The notes beneath the pieces are model-generated. The model saw only the letters and a program-made list of their open reading frames with translations. It was not told the origin of the DNA and made no database searches. Both the position numbers and the translations under genes were made by a program. Shown in pieces: positions 32,398 to 40,370 of a stretch of 47,284 nucleotides of DNA. The DNA lies in assembly GCA_039820405.1 (NCBI GenBank), contig JBCBQC010000048.1:1-47284 (forward strand). The letters run 5' to 3'. Source of the stretch: CALLVY01 sp937899855. GTDB lineage: Bacteria > Bacteroidota > Bacteroidia > Chitinophagales > Saprospiraceae. Every line of letters begins with the position of its first letter. Position 1 is the first letter of the stretch.

Positions 32398-32469
32398 GTC
32401 GTGGGATTTAAGTGTTAATTTGAATATTCAATCGATCCACAATATCAAGCCCAACGGGGCAAATTACAA
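32398..32469 (-). promoter_or_regulatory. Duplicated 5' region of peptide gene 2
   Basis: Near-identical to 31826-31896, including TTGAATATTCAA (32420-32431), followed on the plus strand by ATCGAT. Similarity stops sharply at about 32469, marking the edge of the duplicated unit. Confidence 0.55.
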
Positions 32470-32819
32470 TGGCAAATTGAGTCCTAAAGTGACAATGTAG
32501 TCTAAAAAGTATTATAACTAAATAAAAATTATAATAGCGTGTGACTCTTTCGAGTAAATCCAATCGGAGGGGACGTTGGAGGGGGGAATTTGTGTCGGCT
32601 TTTCGGTGGGAGAAATTTTGTACCGTCACTTATCCTCTAACAAAAGCCATACCAAATTTAGGGTAGATAAAGGCCAGTTGCTGGTCGGGTAGACTCTTGT
32701 AGTCGCTAAGGGGAAGATATTTTTTACTACGTCACGACTTAAAGAAGCCCGGTATTTCGTAAATTTAGGATTGCGATGTGACTTTAACCAGATGTGGAAT
32801 TCCACGAAAACCAAATACG
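32470..32819. other. 350-bp gap before paaZ
   Basis: AT-rich on the left, mixed on the right. A near -7 box TAAATTTA (32761-32768) lies 52 bp before the paaZ ATG. I found no ACGAAY-N4-GTTCGT palindrome here, so the paaZ block lacks the operator seen before paaE and paaA. Confidence 0.45.
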
Positions 32820-34865
32820 ATGAAATTAAAAAATTATGCACTCGGCGAATGGGTCGAAGGTAGTGGTGAAGGACAAGCACTCTTCGATGCCGTTACGGGA
32901 GAAATCATTGGTCACGCCACCAGCAAAGGCTTGGGTTTTGACGAGATGATGAATTACGCTCGCCGTGTGGGTGGGCCCGTACTCCGCAAAATGACCTTCC
33001 CCGAGCGGGGCCGGATGCTCAAGGCCCTCGCCCTCCACCTCACCAATATCAAGGCCAAGTACTATCCCCTCAGCTACCAAACCGGTGCGACCAAGGCGGA
33101 CAGCTGGATCGATATCGACGGTGGCATCGGAACCCTCTTTGCCTACGCCAGTCTGCGGCGGAAATTTCCCAACGAGAGCTATTACGTCGACGGTGAAGAA
33201 GCCAATCTGTCGAAAAATGGCTCCTTTATCGGCCACCACATTATGGTCCCCAAGCGGGGCGTCGCCCTCCACATCAATGCCTTTAATTTCCCCGTTTGGG
33301 GCATGTTGGAGAAAATATCGGTCAATCTGCTGGCCGGCGTTCCCGCCATCGTCAAACCCGCCACCCTCACCTCCTTCCTCACCGAAGCGATCTTCCAAGA
33401 CATCATCGCCTCCGGTATCCTACCGGAAGGCGCCCTACAATTGATCTGTGGTTCGGCCCGGGGTATCCTCGACCACGTCGAATCCCAAGACGTCGTCACC
33501 TTTACGGGCTCCGCCTCCACCGGCCGGATGCTCAAATCGCACCGCCGTATCCTGGAAGAGGCCGTCCCCTTCAATATGGAGGCCGATTCGCTGAACTGCT
33601 CCGTACTCGGTGAAGATGCTGTTCCCGGTACGCCCGAGTTTGACCTCTTTGTCCGGGAGGTTCGCCGGGAGATGACGGCCAAGTGCGGCCAGAAGTGTAC
33701 GGCCATTCGCCGCGTCATCGTCCCCGAAAATCTGCTAGAGGACGTACAAATCGCCCTCGGCAAGGCCCTCTCCAAAACCGTCATTGGCGATCCGCGAGCC
33801 GCGGGGGTCAAGATGGGAGCCCTCGCTGGCAAGGTGCAAGTCGAAGAGGTGAAGGAACGCGTTGCCGAACTGTCGAAGACGGCGGAGATCGTCTACGGCG
33901 ATTTGGAAAACTTTGAGGTGCAGGGAGCCAGCAAGGACAAAGGGGCTTTCCTCGCCCCCATCCTCATGCTACAATCCGATCCCTTCAACAACACCGACGT
34001 ACACGAGATCGAAGCCTTTGGTCCGGTCAGTACGCTGATGCCCTACAAAAACCTGGATGAAGCCATCGAGTTGGCCCAGATGGGCAAGGGCTCGCTCTGC
34101 TGCTCCATCGCTACAAGCGACGACCGCATCGCCCGTGATTACGTCCTGGGGGCCGCTACCCACCACGGCCGAATTTTGGTCCTCAACGAAGCTTCTGCCA
34201 AGGAGAGCACGGGCCACGGTTCGCCCATGCCCCTGTTGGTACACGGTGGGCCCGGTCGGGCCGGAGGGGGAGAAGAAATGGGCGGTTTGCGCGGAGTCAA
34301 GCACTACCTCCAGCGCTGTGCCATTCAGGGCTCGCCGACGACCATCACGGCCATCACCAATGTGTACCAGTACGGCGCCCGACAGACCGAGAAGCCGGTC
34401 CACGTTTTCCGCAAACATTTTGAAGAGCTGGAAATCGGCGAAACCGTCGTCACCGCCAAGCATACCGTCACCGAAGCTGATATTGTCAATTTTGCCAACG
34501 TCAGTGGCGACAACTTCTACGCTCACGTAGATGTTACGGCTTTAGACGACACCATCTTTGAAGGACGGGTGGCCCACGGTTATTTTGTCCTTTCCAAAGC
34601 GGCCGGGCTGTTCGTAGAAGCCAAGAAGGGGCCGGTACTGCTCAACTACGGCATCGACGAATGTCGTTTTACCAAACCTGTTTACCCCGGTGCCACGATT
34701 GGGGTGCGGCTGACCGTCAAGGAAAAGGTGGATCAGGAGAAACGCGAAGCGGACGATATCGCCAAGGGAATTGTCAAATTCCTGGTGGATGTGTACGATG
34801 AGACGGGCGAAACCGTAGCGCTGGCTACCATTTTGACGATGGTCAAGAAACTGGATCAAAACTAA
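32820..34865 (+). CDS. paaZ: PaaZ: oxepin-CoA hydrolase and semialdehyde dehydrogenase fusion
   Basis: The 681-residue bifunctional enzyme opens the oxepin-CoA ring with its C-terminal hydratase and oxidises the resulting aldehyde with its N-terminal aldehyde dehydrogenase. Dehydrogenase residues: E254 (NMEADSLN) and C293 (CGQKCTAIRR). Hydratase (MaoC-like) residues: D564 and H569 in SGDNFYAHVD. Both catalytic pairs are intact, so neither half is degenerate. The ATG at 32820 gives MKLKNYALGEWVEG, the normal PaaZ start. It lies 3.5 kb away from the paaA-J run, with the kinase and peptide genes between; the next gene follows after 5 bp. Confidence 0.95.
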   Translation: MKLKNYALGEWVEGSGEGQALFDAVTGEIIGHATSKGLGFDEMMNYARRVGGPVLRKMTFPERGRMLKALALHLTNIKAKYYPLSYQTGATKADSWIDIDGGIGTLFAYASLRRKFPNESYYVDGEEANLSKNGSFIGHHIMVPKRGVALHINAFNFPVWGMLEKISVNLLAGVPAIVKPATLTSFLTEAIFQDIIASGILPEGALQLICGSARGILDHVESQDVVTFTGSASTGRMLKSHRRILEEAVPFNMEADSLNCSVLGEDAVPGTPEFDLFVREVRREMTAKCGQKCTAIRRVIVPENLLEDVQIALGKALSKTVIGDPRAAGVKMGALAGKVQVEEVKERVAELSKTAEIVYGDLENFEVQGASKDKGAFLAPILMLQSDPFNNTDVHEIEAFGPVSTLMPYKNLDEAIELAQMGKGSLCCSIATSDDRIARDYVLGAATHHGRILVLNEASAKESTGHGSPMPLLVHGGPGRAGGGEEMGGLRGVKHYLQRCAIQGSPTTITAITNVYQYGARQTEKPVHVFRKHFEELEIGETVVTAKHTVTEADIVNFANVSGDNFYAHVDVTALDDTIFEGRVAHGYFVLSKAAGLFVEAKKGPVLLNYGIDECRFTKPVYPGATIGVRLTVKEKVDQEKREADDIAKGIVKFLVDVYDETGETVALATILTMVKKLDQN

Positions 34866-34870
34866 ACCAC

Positions 34871-35650
34871 ATGGAAGATAAAACCTTACTGGGCTCCGTC
34901 GACACGCAGGTGGCGGATGGGGTCGCTACGATCACCTTTTACCACCCCGCGCACAATTCGCTTCCGGGAAAACTGCTGGCCCAACTACGCGCGGCCATCG
35001 ACGCTGCGGGGGCCGACGCCGCCGTAAAGGTCGTAGTGCTTCGGAGTGCGGGCGATCGTACCTTTTGTGCCGGAGCCAGTTTTGACGAGCTGATTGCCAT
35101 TGCGGATCTGGAGGAGGGCAAACGCTTTTTCTCGGGTTTTGCCAACGTCATCAATGCCTGCCGCAAGTGCCCCAAGCTGATTATCGGACGAGTACAGGGC
35201 AAGGCAGTTGGCGGAGGGGTAGGCGTAGCCGCCGCAACGGACTACTGTTTTGCCACGCGCTACGCCTCGGTCAAGTTGAGTGAACTGGCCGTGGGCATTG
35301 GCCCCTTTGTGGTGGGGCCGGCGGTGGAGCGCAAGCTGGGAACCTCGGCGATGACCCAGTTGGCTTACAACGCTACCGAATGGCGCACGGCGGAATGGGC
35401 CCGCGACCGCGGACTGTATGCCGAAGTATACGAGTCGGCCGAGGCCATGGATGAGGCCATCGGACAATTAGCGGGGCGCTTGGCTCAATCAAATCCCGAA
35501 GCTATGCGTTTAATGAAAAAGGCTTTCTGGGAAGGTACCGAACACTGGGATCAGCTCCTGGCCGAACGAGCCGCCACGAGTGGTCAACTGGTCCTTTCCG
35601 ACTTTACCCGAAAGGCCATCGAACGATTTAAAAATAAAGTCAGCAACTGA
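34871..35650 (+). CDS. Enoyl-CoA hydratase/isomerase family protein, PaaF-like by context
   Basis: The 259-residue crotonase-fold protein has the CoA-binding FCAGASFDEL and the oxyanion-hole GKAVGGGVGVAAATD. Of the two hydratase glutamates, the one normally in GGGCELA is replaced (GGGVGVA), while the second position keeps Glu (KLSELAVGIGP). Its place right after paaZ suggests the 2,3-dehydroadipyl-CoA hydratase step (PaaF), but the missing Glu makes an isomerase or another hydratase chemistry possible. Its TGA shares one base with the next ATG (TGATG), implying coupled translation. Confidence 0.85.
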   Translation: MEDKTLLGSVDTQVADGVATITFYHPAHNSLPGKLLAQLRAAIDAAGADAAVKVVVLRSAGDRTFCAGASFDELIAIADLEEGKRFFSGFANVINACRKCPKLIIGRVQGKAVGGGVGVAAATDYCFATRYASVKLSELAVGIGPFVVGPAVERKLGTSAMTQLAYNATEWRTAEWARDRGLYAEVYESAEAMDEAIGQLAGRLAQSNPEAMRLMKKAFWEGTEHWDQLLAERAATSGQLVLSDFTRKAIERFKNKVSN

Positions 35651-36321
35651 TGGAAAAAGCAAATACGGTACTTTTGGTGATGCTCATCGGGCTGGGCCTG
35701 GCTGGCATGGCGCTCGATATGGAGGCCTTTCTGCCTTCTTTTTACCTGAGCTACAAAACGGCCATCGAATTGTACCTATTTGTATTCAGCGCCTTTTTAG
35801 TCCTCAAACGCGTCTTTTTTTACCGCCTGAGGGACCAAGTTGAGGTGGTTCGGCTCAAGCAGCGGAGCGAAAAGCAAAACCTGCTCCTCTGGTACGGTGC
35901 CATCCTGACTCTGTTTTACCTGACCTACCTCTGGCGCAACGATAACCTGTACAGCGCCAATATGGTGATGATTTCCTTATTACTCCTCTACTACAGCGGA
36001 CAAATCCTCTCCAATAGCAATCCTTCGATTTACGTCGATGCCCGGGCGTTTTCCTTTGATGATTACTTCGTCCAAAACTGGCCCTGGCAGCAGCTGCGTC
36101 AGATTGTGGTGGATCAGAAAAAATTGAAGATCGAAGGGCAACACAAAGATTTCGAACTTGATTTTGACGCCATCGATGGGATGGACTACGTCAAATTATC
36201 GCGGGAAGTGGAAGCCAGTGTCCTCGATGGGGATCTGATTGATGACAATTCCTCCAAAATGCTACTCGAAGTAATCGAGGCCCACGCTCGCAACTACAAC
36301 GTCCGTCTACAGACGTCTTAA
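35650..36321 (+). CDS. Unknown four-helix membrane protein
   Basis: The 223-residue product has hydrophobic segments at about 6-23, 38-58, 78-96 and 103-120 and a soluble C-terminal ~100 residues (FSFDDYFVQNWPWQQLRQIV, LKIEGQHKDFELDFDAIDG) that reads like a small beta-rich, PH-like domain. Not recognised as a named family. It starts within the stop codon of the hydratase gene (TGATG) and is 15 bp before the E1 gene, so it belongs to the paaZ operon. A regulatory or transport-linked role in this operon is possible but unsupported by motifs. Confidence 0.75.
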   Translation: MEKANTVLLVMLIGLGLAGMALDMEAFLPSFYLSYKTAIELYLFVFSAFLVLKRVFFYRLRDQVEVVRLKQRSEKQNLLLWYGAILTLFYLTYLWRNDNLYSANMVMISLLLLYYSGQILSNSNPSIYVDARAFSFDDYFVQNWPWQQLRQIVVDQKKLKIEGQHKDFELDFDAIDGMDYVKLSREVEASVLDGDLIDDNSSKMLLEVIEAHARNYNVRLQTS

Positions 36322-36336
36322 CTAACCAAATTGACC

Positions 36337-38415
36337 ATGCTAAAAACGAAATCCAAAATAGCCAAGGGCGTCCTGCTCGATGCTTTCCGCCAAATGGCGA
36401 CCGCCAAGTCGATGGCGGAATTGTACGAAGAAAATTTCAAGGTGGTATCCAAATACGTCCACGCCACCTCGCGTGGCCACGAAGCCATCCAACTCGCCGT
36501 TGGTCTCCAATTGCTGCCACAAGACTACGTCGCTCCTTACTACCGCGACGACGCCCTGCTGCTGGGTATCGGAATGCAGCCCTACGACCTGATGTTACAA
36601 TTGCTGGCCAAACGGTCGGATCCCTTTTCTGGTGGTCGCTCCTACTACAGCCATCCCAGCCTGCGCCAGCCGGACCAGCCCCAAATTCCCCACCAGTCCT
36701 CCGCCACGGGCATGCAGGCCATTCCCACCGCGGGTATCGCCATGGGCATCCGTTATCGCGAAAAGGTAGGCCTGCCCTACGAACGCGAGGTGGGGAAAGA
36801 TCGGCCCGTCGTCGTCTGCTCCCTGGGGGATGCCTCCATGACCGAAGGTGAAGTGAGCGAGGCCCTACACATGGCCGCCCTCAAGCAATTTCCAATGATT
36901 TTCTTGGTGCAAGATAACGAGTGGGACATTTCCGCCAACGCCGCTGAAATCCGCTCCAACGATGCGGCTACCCTGGCTCGGGGCTTTCCCGGTATCGAAG
37001 TGATCCAGCTCGACGGCAGCGATTTTATGGAGTGCTACAGTCAACTGCGCGCCGTCATCGCCACCATCCGAAAGGAACGGCGTCCCTTCCTCGTTCACGC
37101 TCGCGTACCGCTACTCAACCACCACACCTCAGGGGTCCGCAAGGAATGGTACCGCGATGACCTGGAGGAGCACCATACCCGCGATCCTTTTCCCCGATTC
37201 CGCAACCAACTGCTCGAACAGGGCCTCGCGGAAAGCGATTTGGATCAGATCGTAGCCGAGGTACGGGAATTGGTGGCCGCCGATTACCAACGTGCCCTGG
37301 CGGCTGAGGATCCCCGACCGGAGGATTTGTTCCAGCACGATTTTGCGCCCAGCCCCATTACCGAGGAGCGAGGCGAACGCGAGCCCGAAGGAAAATCCCC
37401 TACCGTGATGGTTGATTGTGCCCTTTTTGCGGTTCGGGAACTAATGGAAAAATACCCGGAATGTCTCTTGTACGGACAGGACGTTGGCGGTCGACTCGGC
37501 GGCGTATTTCGCGAGGCCGCGACCCTGGCCCAACAATTTGGCGACGAGCGCGTCTTCAACACCCCCATTCAGGAAGCCTTTATTGTTGGGAGTACGGTGG
37601 GAATGTCGGCGGCGGGCTTGAAGCCCATCGTCGAAGTCCAGTTTGCGGACTACATCTGGCCGGGCCTCAACCAACTCTTTACCGAAGTAAGCCGTTCTTG
37701 CTACCTATCGAATGGCAAATGGCCCGTGAGTATGATCCTCCGGGTGCCGATCGGGGCCTACGGTAGTGGAGGGCCCTACCATTCGTCCAGCGTCGAAAGT
37801 GTACTGACCAACATTCGGGGCATCAAAATTGCCTACCCCAGCAACGGGGCGGACCTGAAGGGATTGCTCAAGTCGGCGTTTTACGATCCCAATCCGGTGG
37901 TCATTCTGGAGCACAAGGGCTTGTACTGGTCCAAAGTACGGGGAACCGAAGCGGCCCGCACGATCGAGCCTTCCGAAGATTACGTCATTCCCTTTGGCCT
38001 GGCGCGTCGGGCCCTGGCGGCTAAGGATGAGGTCGTGGAGCGGGGGGAGTCGCTGGTGGTGGTTACCTACGGCATGGGGGTCCACTGGGCTTTAAATGCG
38101 GCCAAGAACTATCCGGGTAGGGTAGAGGTCTTGGATTTGCGAACCTTGTATCCCCTCGACGAGGAGGCTATTTACGCCGCGGTTCGTCGCCACGGCCGGT
38201 GTCTGGTGGTCACTGAAGAGCCCGTACACAATACCTTTGCCCAGAGTGTAGCGGCGCGGATTCAGGAAAATTGTTTTACCCACCTCGATGCGCCCGTACG
38301 GACCTTGGGGTCAGAAAATCTACCGGCCATTCCCCTCAATTCGGTGCTGGAGCAAACCATGATCCCATCGATCGAAAAGGTGGAAAAGGCAGTGGGAGAT
38401 TTACTGGCCTGGTAG
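36337..38415 (+). CDS. Fused alpha/beta E1 component of a 2-oxoacid dehydrogenase
   Basis: The 692-residue protein joins both E1 subunits. Alpha part (1 to ~340): thiamine-diphosphate motif SLGDASMTEGEVSEAL at ~162-177, ending in VQDNEWDIS. Beta part (from ~355): LLYGQDVGGRLGGVFR, NTPIQEAFIVG, EVQFADYIWPGLNQL, RVPIGAYGSGGPYHS and a C-terminal VTYGMGVHWAL region. It resembles branched-chain 2-oxoacid dehydrogenase E1 rather than pyruvate dehydrogenase E1. I start at the ATG at 36337; a TTG six bases earlier is less likely. No E2 or E3 is adjacent. Its end-of-operon place after paaZ hints at supply of acyl-CoA substrates, possibly from phenylpyruvate or branched-chain keto acids (inference). 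Confidence 0.9.
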   Translation: MLKTKSKIAKGVLLDAFRQMATAKSMAELYEENFKVVSKYVHATSRGHEAIQLAVGLQLLPQDYVAPYYRDDALLLGIGMQPYDLMLQLLAKRSDPFSGGRSYYSHPSLRQPDQPQIPHQSSATGMQAIPTAGIAMGIRYREKVGLPYEREVGKDRPVVVCSLGDASMTEGEVSEALHMAALKQFPMIFLVQDNEWDISANAAEIRSNDAATLARGFPGIEVIQLDGSDFMECYSQLRAVIATIRKERRPFLVHARVPLLNHHTSGVRKEWYRDDLEEHHTRDPFPRFRNQLLEQGLAESDLDQIVAEVRELVAADYQRALAAEDPRPEDLFQHDFAPSPITEERGEREPEGKSPTVMVDCALFAVRELMEKYPECLLYGQDVGGRLGGVFREAATLAQQFGDERVFNTPIQEAFIVGSTVGMSAAGLKPIVEVQFADYIWPGLNQLFTEVSRSCYLSNGKWPVSMILRVPIGAYGSGGPYHSSSVESVLTNIRGIKIAYPSNGADLKGLLKSAFYDPNPVVILEHKGLYWSKVRGTEAARTIEPSEDYVIPFGLARRALAAKDEVVERGESLVVVTYGMGVHWALNAAKNYPGRVEVLDLRTLYPLDEEAIYAAVRRHGRCLVVTEEPVHNTFAQSVAARIQENCFTHLDAPVRTLGSENLPAIPLNSVLEQTMIPSIEKVEKAVGDLLAW

Positions 38416-38449
38416 GCTGGTCAGCGGCAGTGGCTCGTGATCTTTTTCT

Positions 38450-38457
38450 TACCTTTG
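38450..38457 (+). promoter_or_regulatory. Predicted -7 box for the SDR gene
   Basis: TACCTTTG is an exact TAnnTTTG match 23 nt before the ATG at 38481, in the 65-bp gap after the E1 gene. Confidence 0.55.
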
Positions 38458-38480
38458 GGGCCAATCATAACGAATAGAAA

Positions 38481-39278
38481 ATGACTGCATTCAAAGATAA
38501 GGTCGTCTGGATTACGGGAGCCTCTTCGGGAATTGGGGAGGCACTGGCTTACGAATGTGCCCGGCAGGGCAGTCGACTGATCCTTTCGGCACGGCGGCAA
38601 TCGGAGCTGGAGCGGGTCAAAGCGGCTTGTGCCCTGCCCGACGAAGGGGTACTGGTATTGCCGCTGGATTTGGGGCAGCACGATGCGATGCCCGCCAAGG
38701 TAGAGGCCGCCCTGGCCCATTTTGGGGCCATCGACATTCTGATCAACAACGGCGGCATCAGCCAGCGCTCTATGGTCCGCGATACGGATTTCTCGGTTTA
38801 CAAACGGCTAATCGACATCGACTATCTGGGCACGGTAGCTTTGACCAAGGCCGTGCTACCCGTATTTATTCGCCAGGGTGGGGGACATTACGCTGTAGTG
38901 ACCAGTTTGATGGGGCGTTTTGCTTCGCCATTGCGCTCGGGCTACTGTGGTGCCAAGCACGCGCTCCACGGTTTTTTTGATGCCCTACGGATGGAGCATC
39001 ACGACGATCGGATTCGGGTGACGCTGTTTTGCCCCGGCTACATTCGGACCAATGTATCGGTAAATGCTTTGACGGCGGATGGTTCGGCACAGCAGACGAT
39101 GGACAAGGCGACGGCAGCGGGCATGTCTGCGGAGGAGTGTGCGGCCCGGATGGTGAGTGCCATTAAGAAAGAGAAAATGGAGGTCTTGATTGGGGGGAGG
39201 GAGACGTTGGCGGTTTACCTCAAACGCTTCTTCCCACGGCTGTTGCACCAGGTGGTTCGTAAAGCAGCGGTAACTTAG
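38481..39278 (+). CDS. Short-chain dehydrogenase/reductase family oxidoreductase
   Basis: The 265-residue NAD(P)-dependent oxidoreductase has the cofactor motif TGASSGIGEA (residues 12-21), the NNGGIS structural motif, the catalytic Ser in VTSLMG, and Tyr-x3-Lys in YCGAKHA. An Arg-rich SARRQSELERV loop after the second strand suggests NADPH preference. The C-terminus (VYLKRFFPRLLHQVVRK) is basic and amphipathic and may touch the membrane, as in DHRS7-like SDRs. Substrate unknown. It has its own predicted promoter. Confidence 0.9.
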   Translation: MTAFKDKVVWITGASSGIGEALAYECARQGSRLILSARRQSELERVKAACALPDEGVLVLPLDLGQHDAMPAKVEAALAHFGAIDILINNGGISQRSMVRDTDFSVYKRLIDIDYLGTVALTKAVLPVFIRQGGGHYAVVTSLMGRFASPLRSGYCGAKHALHGFFDALRMEHHDDRIRVTLFCPGYIRTNVSVNALTADGSAQQTMDKATAAGMSAEECAARMVSAIKKEKMEVLIGGRETLAVYLKRFFPRLLHQVVRKAAVT

Positions 39279-39436
39279 GGAGATCACCTCCAAAGCTACC
39301 TTTGAATACGTAAGTGGTGTACGCTTGCGCTTGCTTTACCTCGCTACGAGTGCCCGCCACATCAGAATACCGTGCCCAAGTCCCCATTACTTCCTCATGG
39401 ATACAGGTATTGGGAAAGCGCGACGGGCTAAATAAC
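39279..39436. other. Non-coding stretch with opposed -7 boxes, possible small RNA
   Basis: CAAAGCTACCTTTG (39291-39304) contains TACCTTTG on the plus strand and TAGCTTTG on the minus strand, both exact -7 matches. No gene starts downstream on the plus strand before the hairpin at 39441-39467, about 140 bp later. A CTCGCTACGAG hairpin lies between. This could be a small RNA or chance. Confidence 0.25.
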
Positions 39437-39467
39437 AAAACCCCGAATCTGTTGAACAAATTCGGGG
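39437..39467 (-). terminator. Terminator of the isc operon
   Basis: CCCCGAAT (39441-39448) pairs with ATTCGGGG (39460-39467). On the minus strand it is followed by TTTTGTTATTT, fitting termination after iscA. Confidence 0.75.
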
Positions 39468-39489
39468 CTTCGTCTTTGGTGTACTCCGA

Positions 39490-39816
39490 TCAGACGGCAA
39501 AGCTTTCGCCGCAGCCACATTCGCGGGCAGCATTGGGATTATTGAAATAAAACCCCTTACCGTCGAGGCCACCGGAAAACTCCAGCGTTGTATTACAGAG
39601 ATACAGAAAGCTCTTGAGATCGGTGACGACCTTGACGCCATTGTCTTCGAAGACCTGGTCATTGGGCTGCGACTCGTTGTCGAAATCCATTTTATACGAC
39701 AGCCCGGAACAGCCTCCACTCACCACGGATACGCGGATGAAGAAATCTTCGGCAATTCCACCATCGGAACGCAGTTCTTCGACTTTGCTTCGGGCGCTAT
39801 CTGCTACGAATAACAT
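39490..39816 (-). CDS. iscA: Iron-sulfur cluster assembly A-type protein (IscA/SufA family)
   Basis: The 108-residue HesB/IscA-type carrier has the three conserved cysteines C36 (SGGCSGLSY), C100 and C102 (CGCGES) that hold Fe-S or iron for delivery to target proteins. Length and the FNNPNAAREC segment are typical. Family members IscA, SufA and ErpA cannot be separated by sequence alone; the name follows the isc gene order. It is the last gene of iscS-iscU-iscA, 31 bp after iscU. Confidence 0.92.
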   Translation of the reverse strand: MLFVADSARSKVEELRSDGGIAEDFFIRVSVVSGGCSGLSYKMDFDNESQPNDQVFEDNGVKVVTDLKSFLYLCNTTLEFSGGLDGKGFYFNNPNAARECGCGESFAV

Positions 39817-39847
39817 GTGCGGTAATTTTTATGGAGTCAAAAAAGCC

Positions 39848-40270
39848 TTAGTGGCTCGCTTGGGCCTCGGCACTACCTTCCGTTTCGATGCCATTTTTGT
39901 GGCGATAGTCGGCGATGGCGCTTTTGATAGCGTCTTCCGCCAGTACGGAACAGTGAATCTTTACCGGGGGCAGAGCCAGTTCCTCTACGAGATCCATGTT
40001 GTCAAAGGTCATGGCCTCATCGATGGACTTGCCCTTGAGCCATTCGGTAGCTAGGGAAGAGGAAGCGATGGCCGAACCACAGCCAAAGGTTTTGAATTTC
40101 GCATCGCGGATCGTGCCGGTCTGGTCATCCACTTCGATCTGGAGGCGCATGACATCGCCACACTCCGGTGCTCCGACCAATCCCGTACCGACGTTTTCCT
40201 TGCTCTTATCGAGCGTTCCTACGTTGCGGGGATTCTTAAAATGGTCCAAAAGTTTATCAGAATAAGCCAT
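39848..40270 (-). CDS. iscU: Iron-sulfur cluster scaffold IscU
   Basis: The 140-residue scaffold receives sulfur from IscS and builds 2Fe-2S clusters. Ligands C37 and D39 (APECGD), C64 (FGCGSA) and C107 (KIHCSVLAED) are all present. The chaperone-recognition motif LPPVK (residues 100-104) is intact, predicting an HscA/HscB pair elsewhere in the genome. It carries a short extra C-terminus (GIETEGSAEAQASH). It lies 100 bp after iscS. Confidence 0.96.
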   Translation of the reverse strand: MAYSDKLLDHFKNPRNVGTLDKSKENVGTGLVGAPECGDVMRLQIEVDDQTGTIRDAKFKTFGCGSAIASSSLATEWLKGKSIDEAMTFDNMDLVEELALPPVKIHCSVLAEDAIKSAIADYRHKNGIETEGSAEAQASH

Positions 40271-40370
40271 GATATGATGTTTTTGATATTCTTTTCAAAT
40301 GAATTAATAGTATGTTTCAGTTTGTTTTCTACGACTTATTTATGATAGCAATTGTGTACAAAATCAAACA

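Noticed and set aside
39314..39550. Small plus-strand open frame after the SDR gene
   Set aside because: It crosses the isc terminator and the iscA end; composition is not gene-like.
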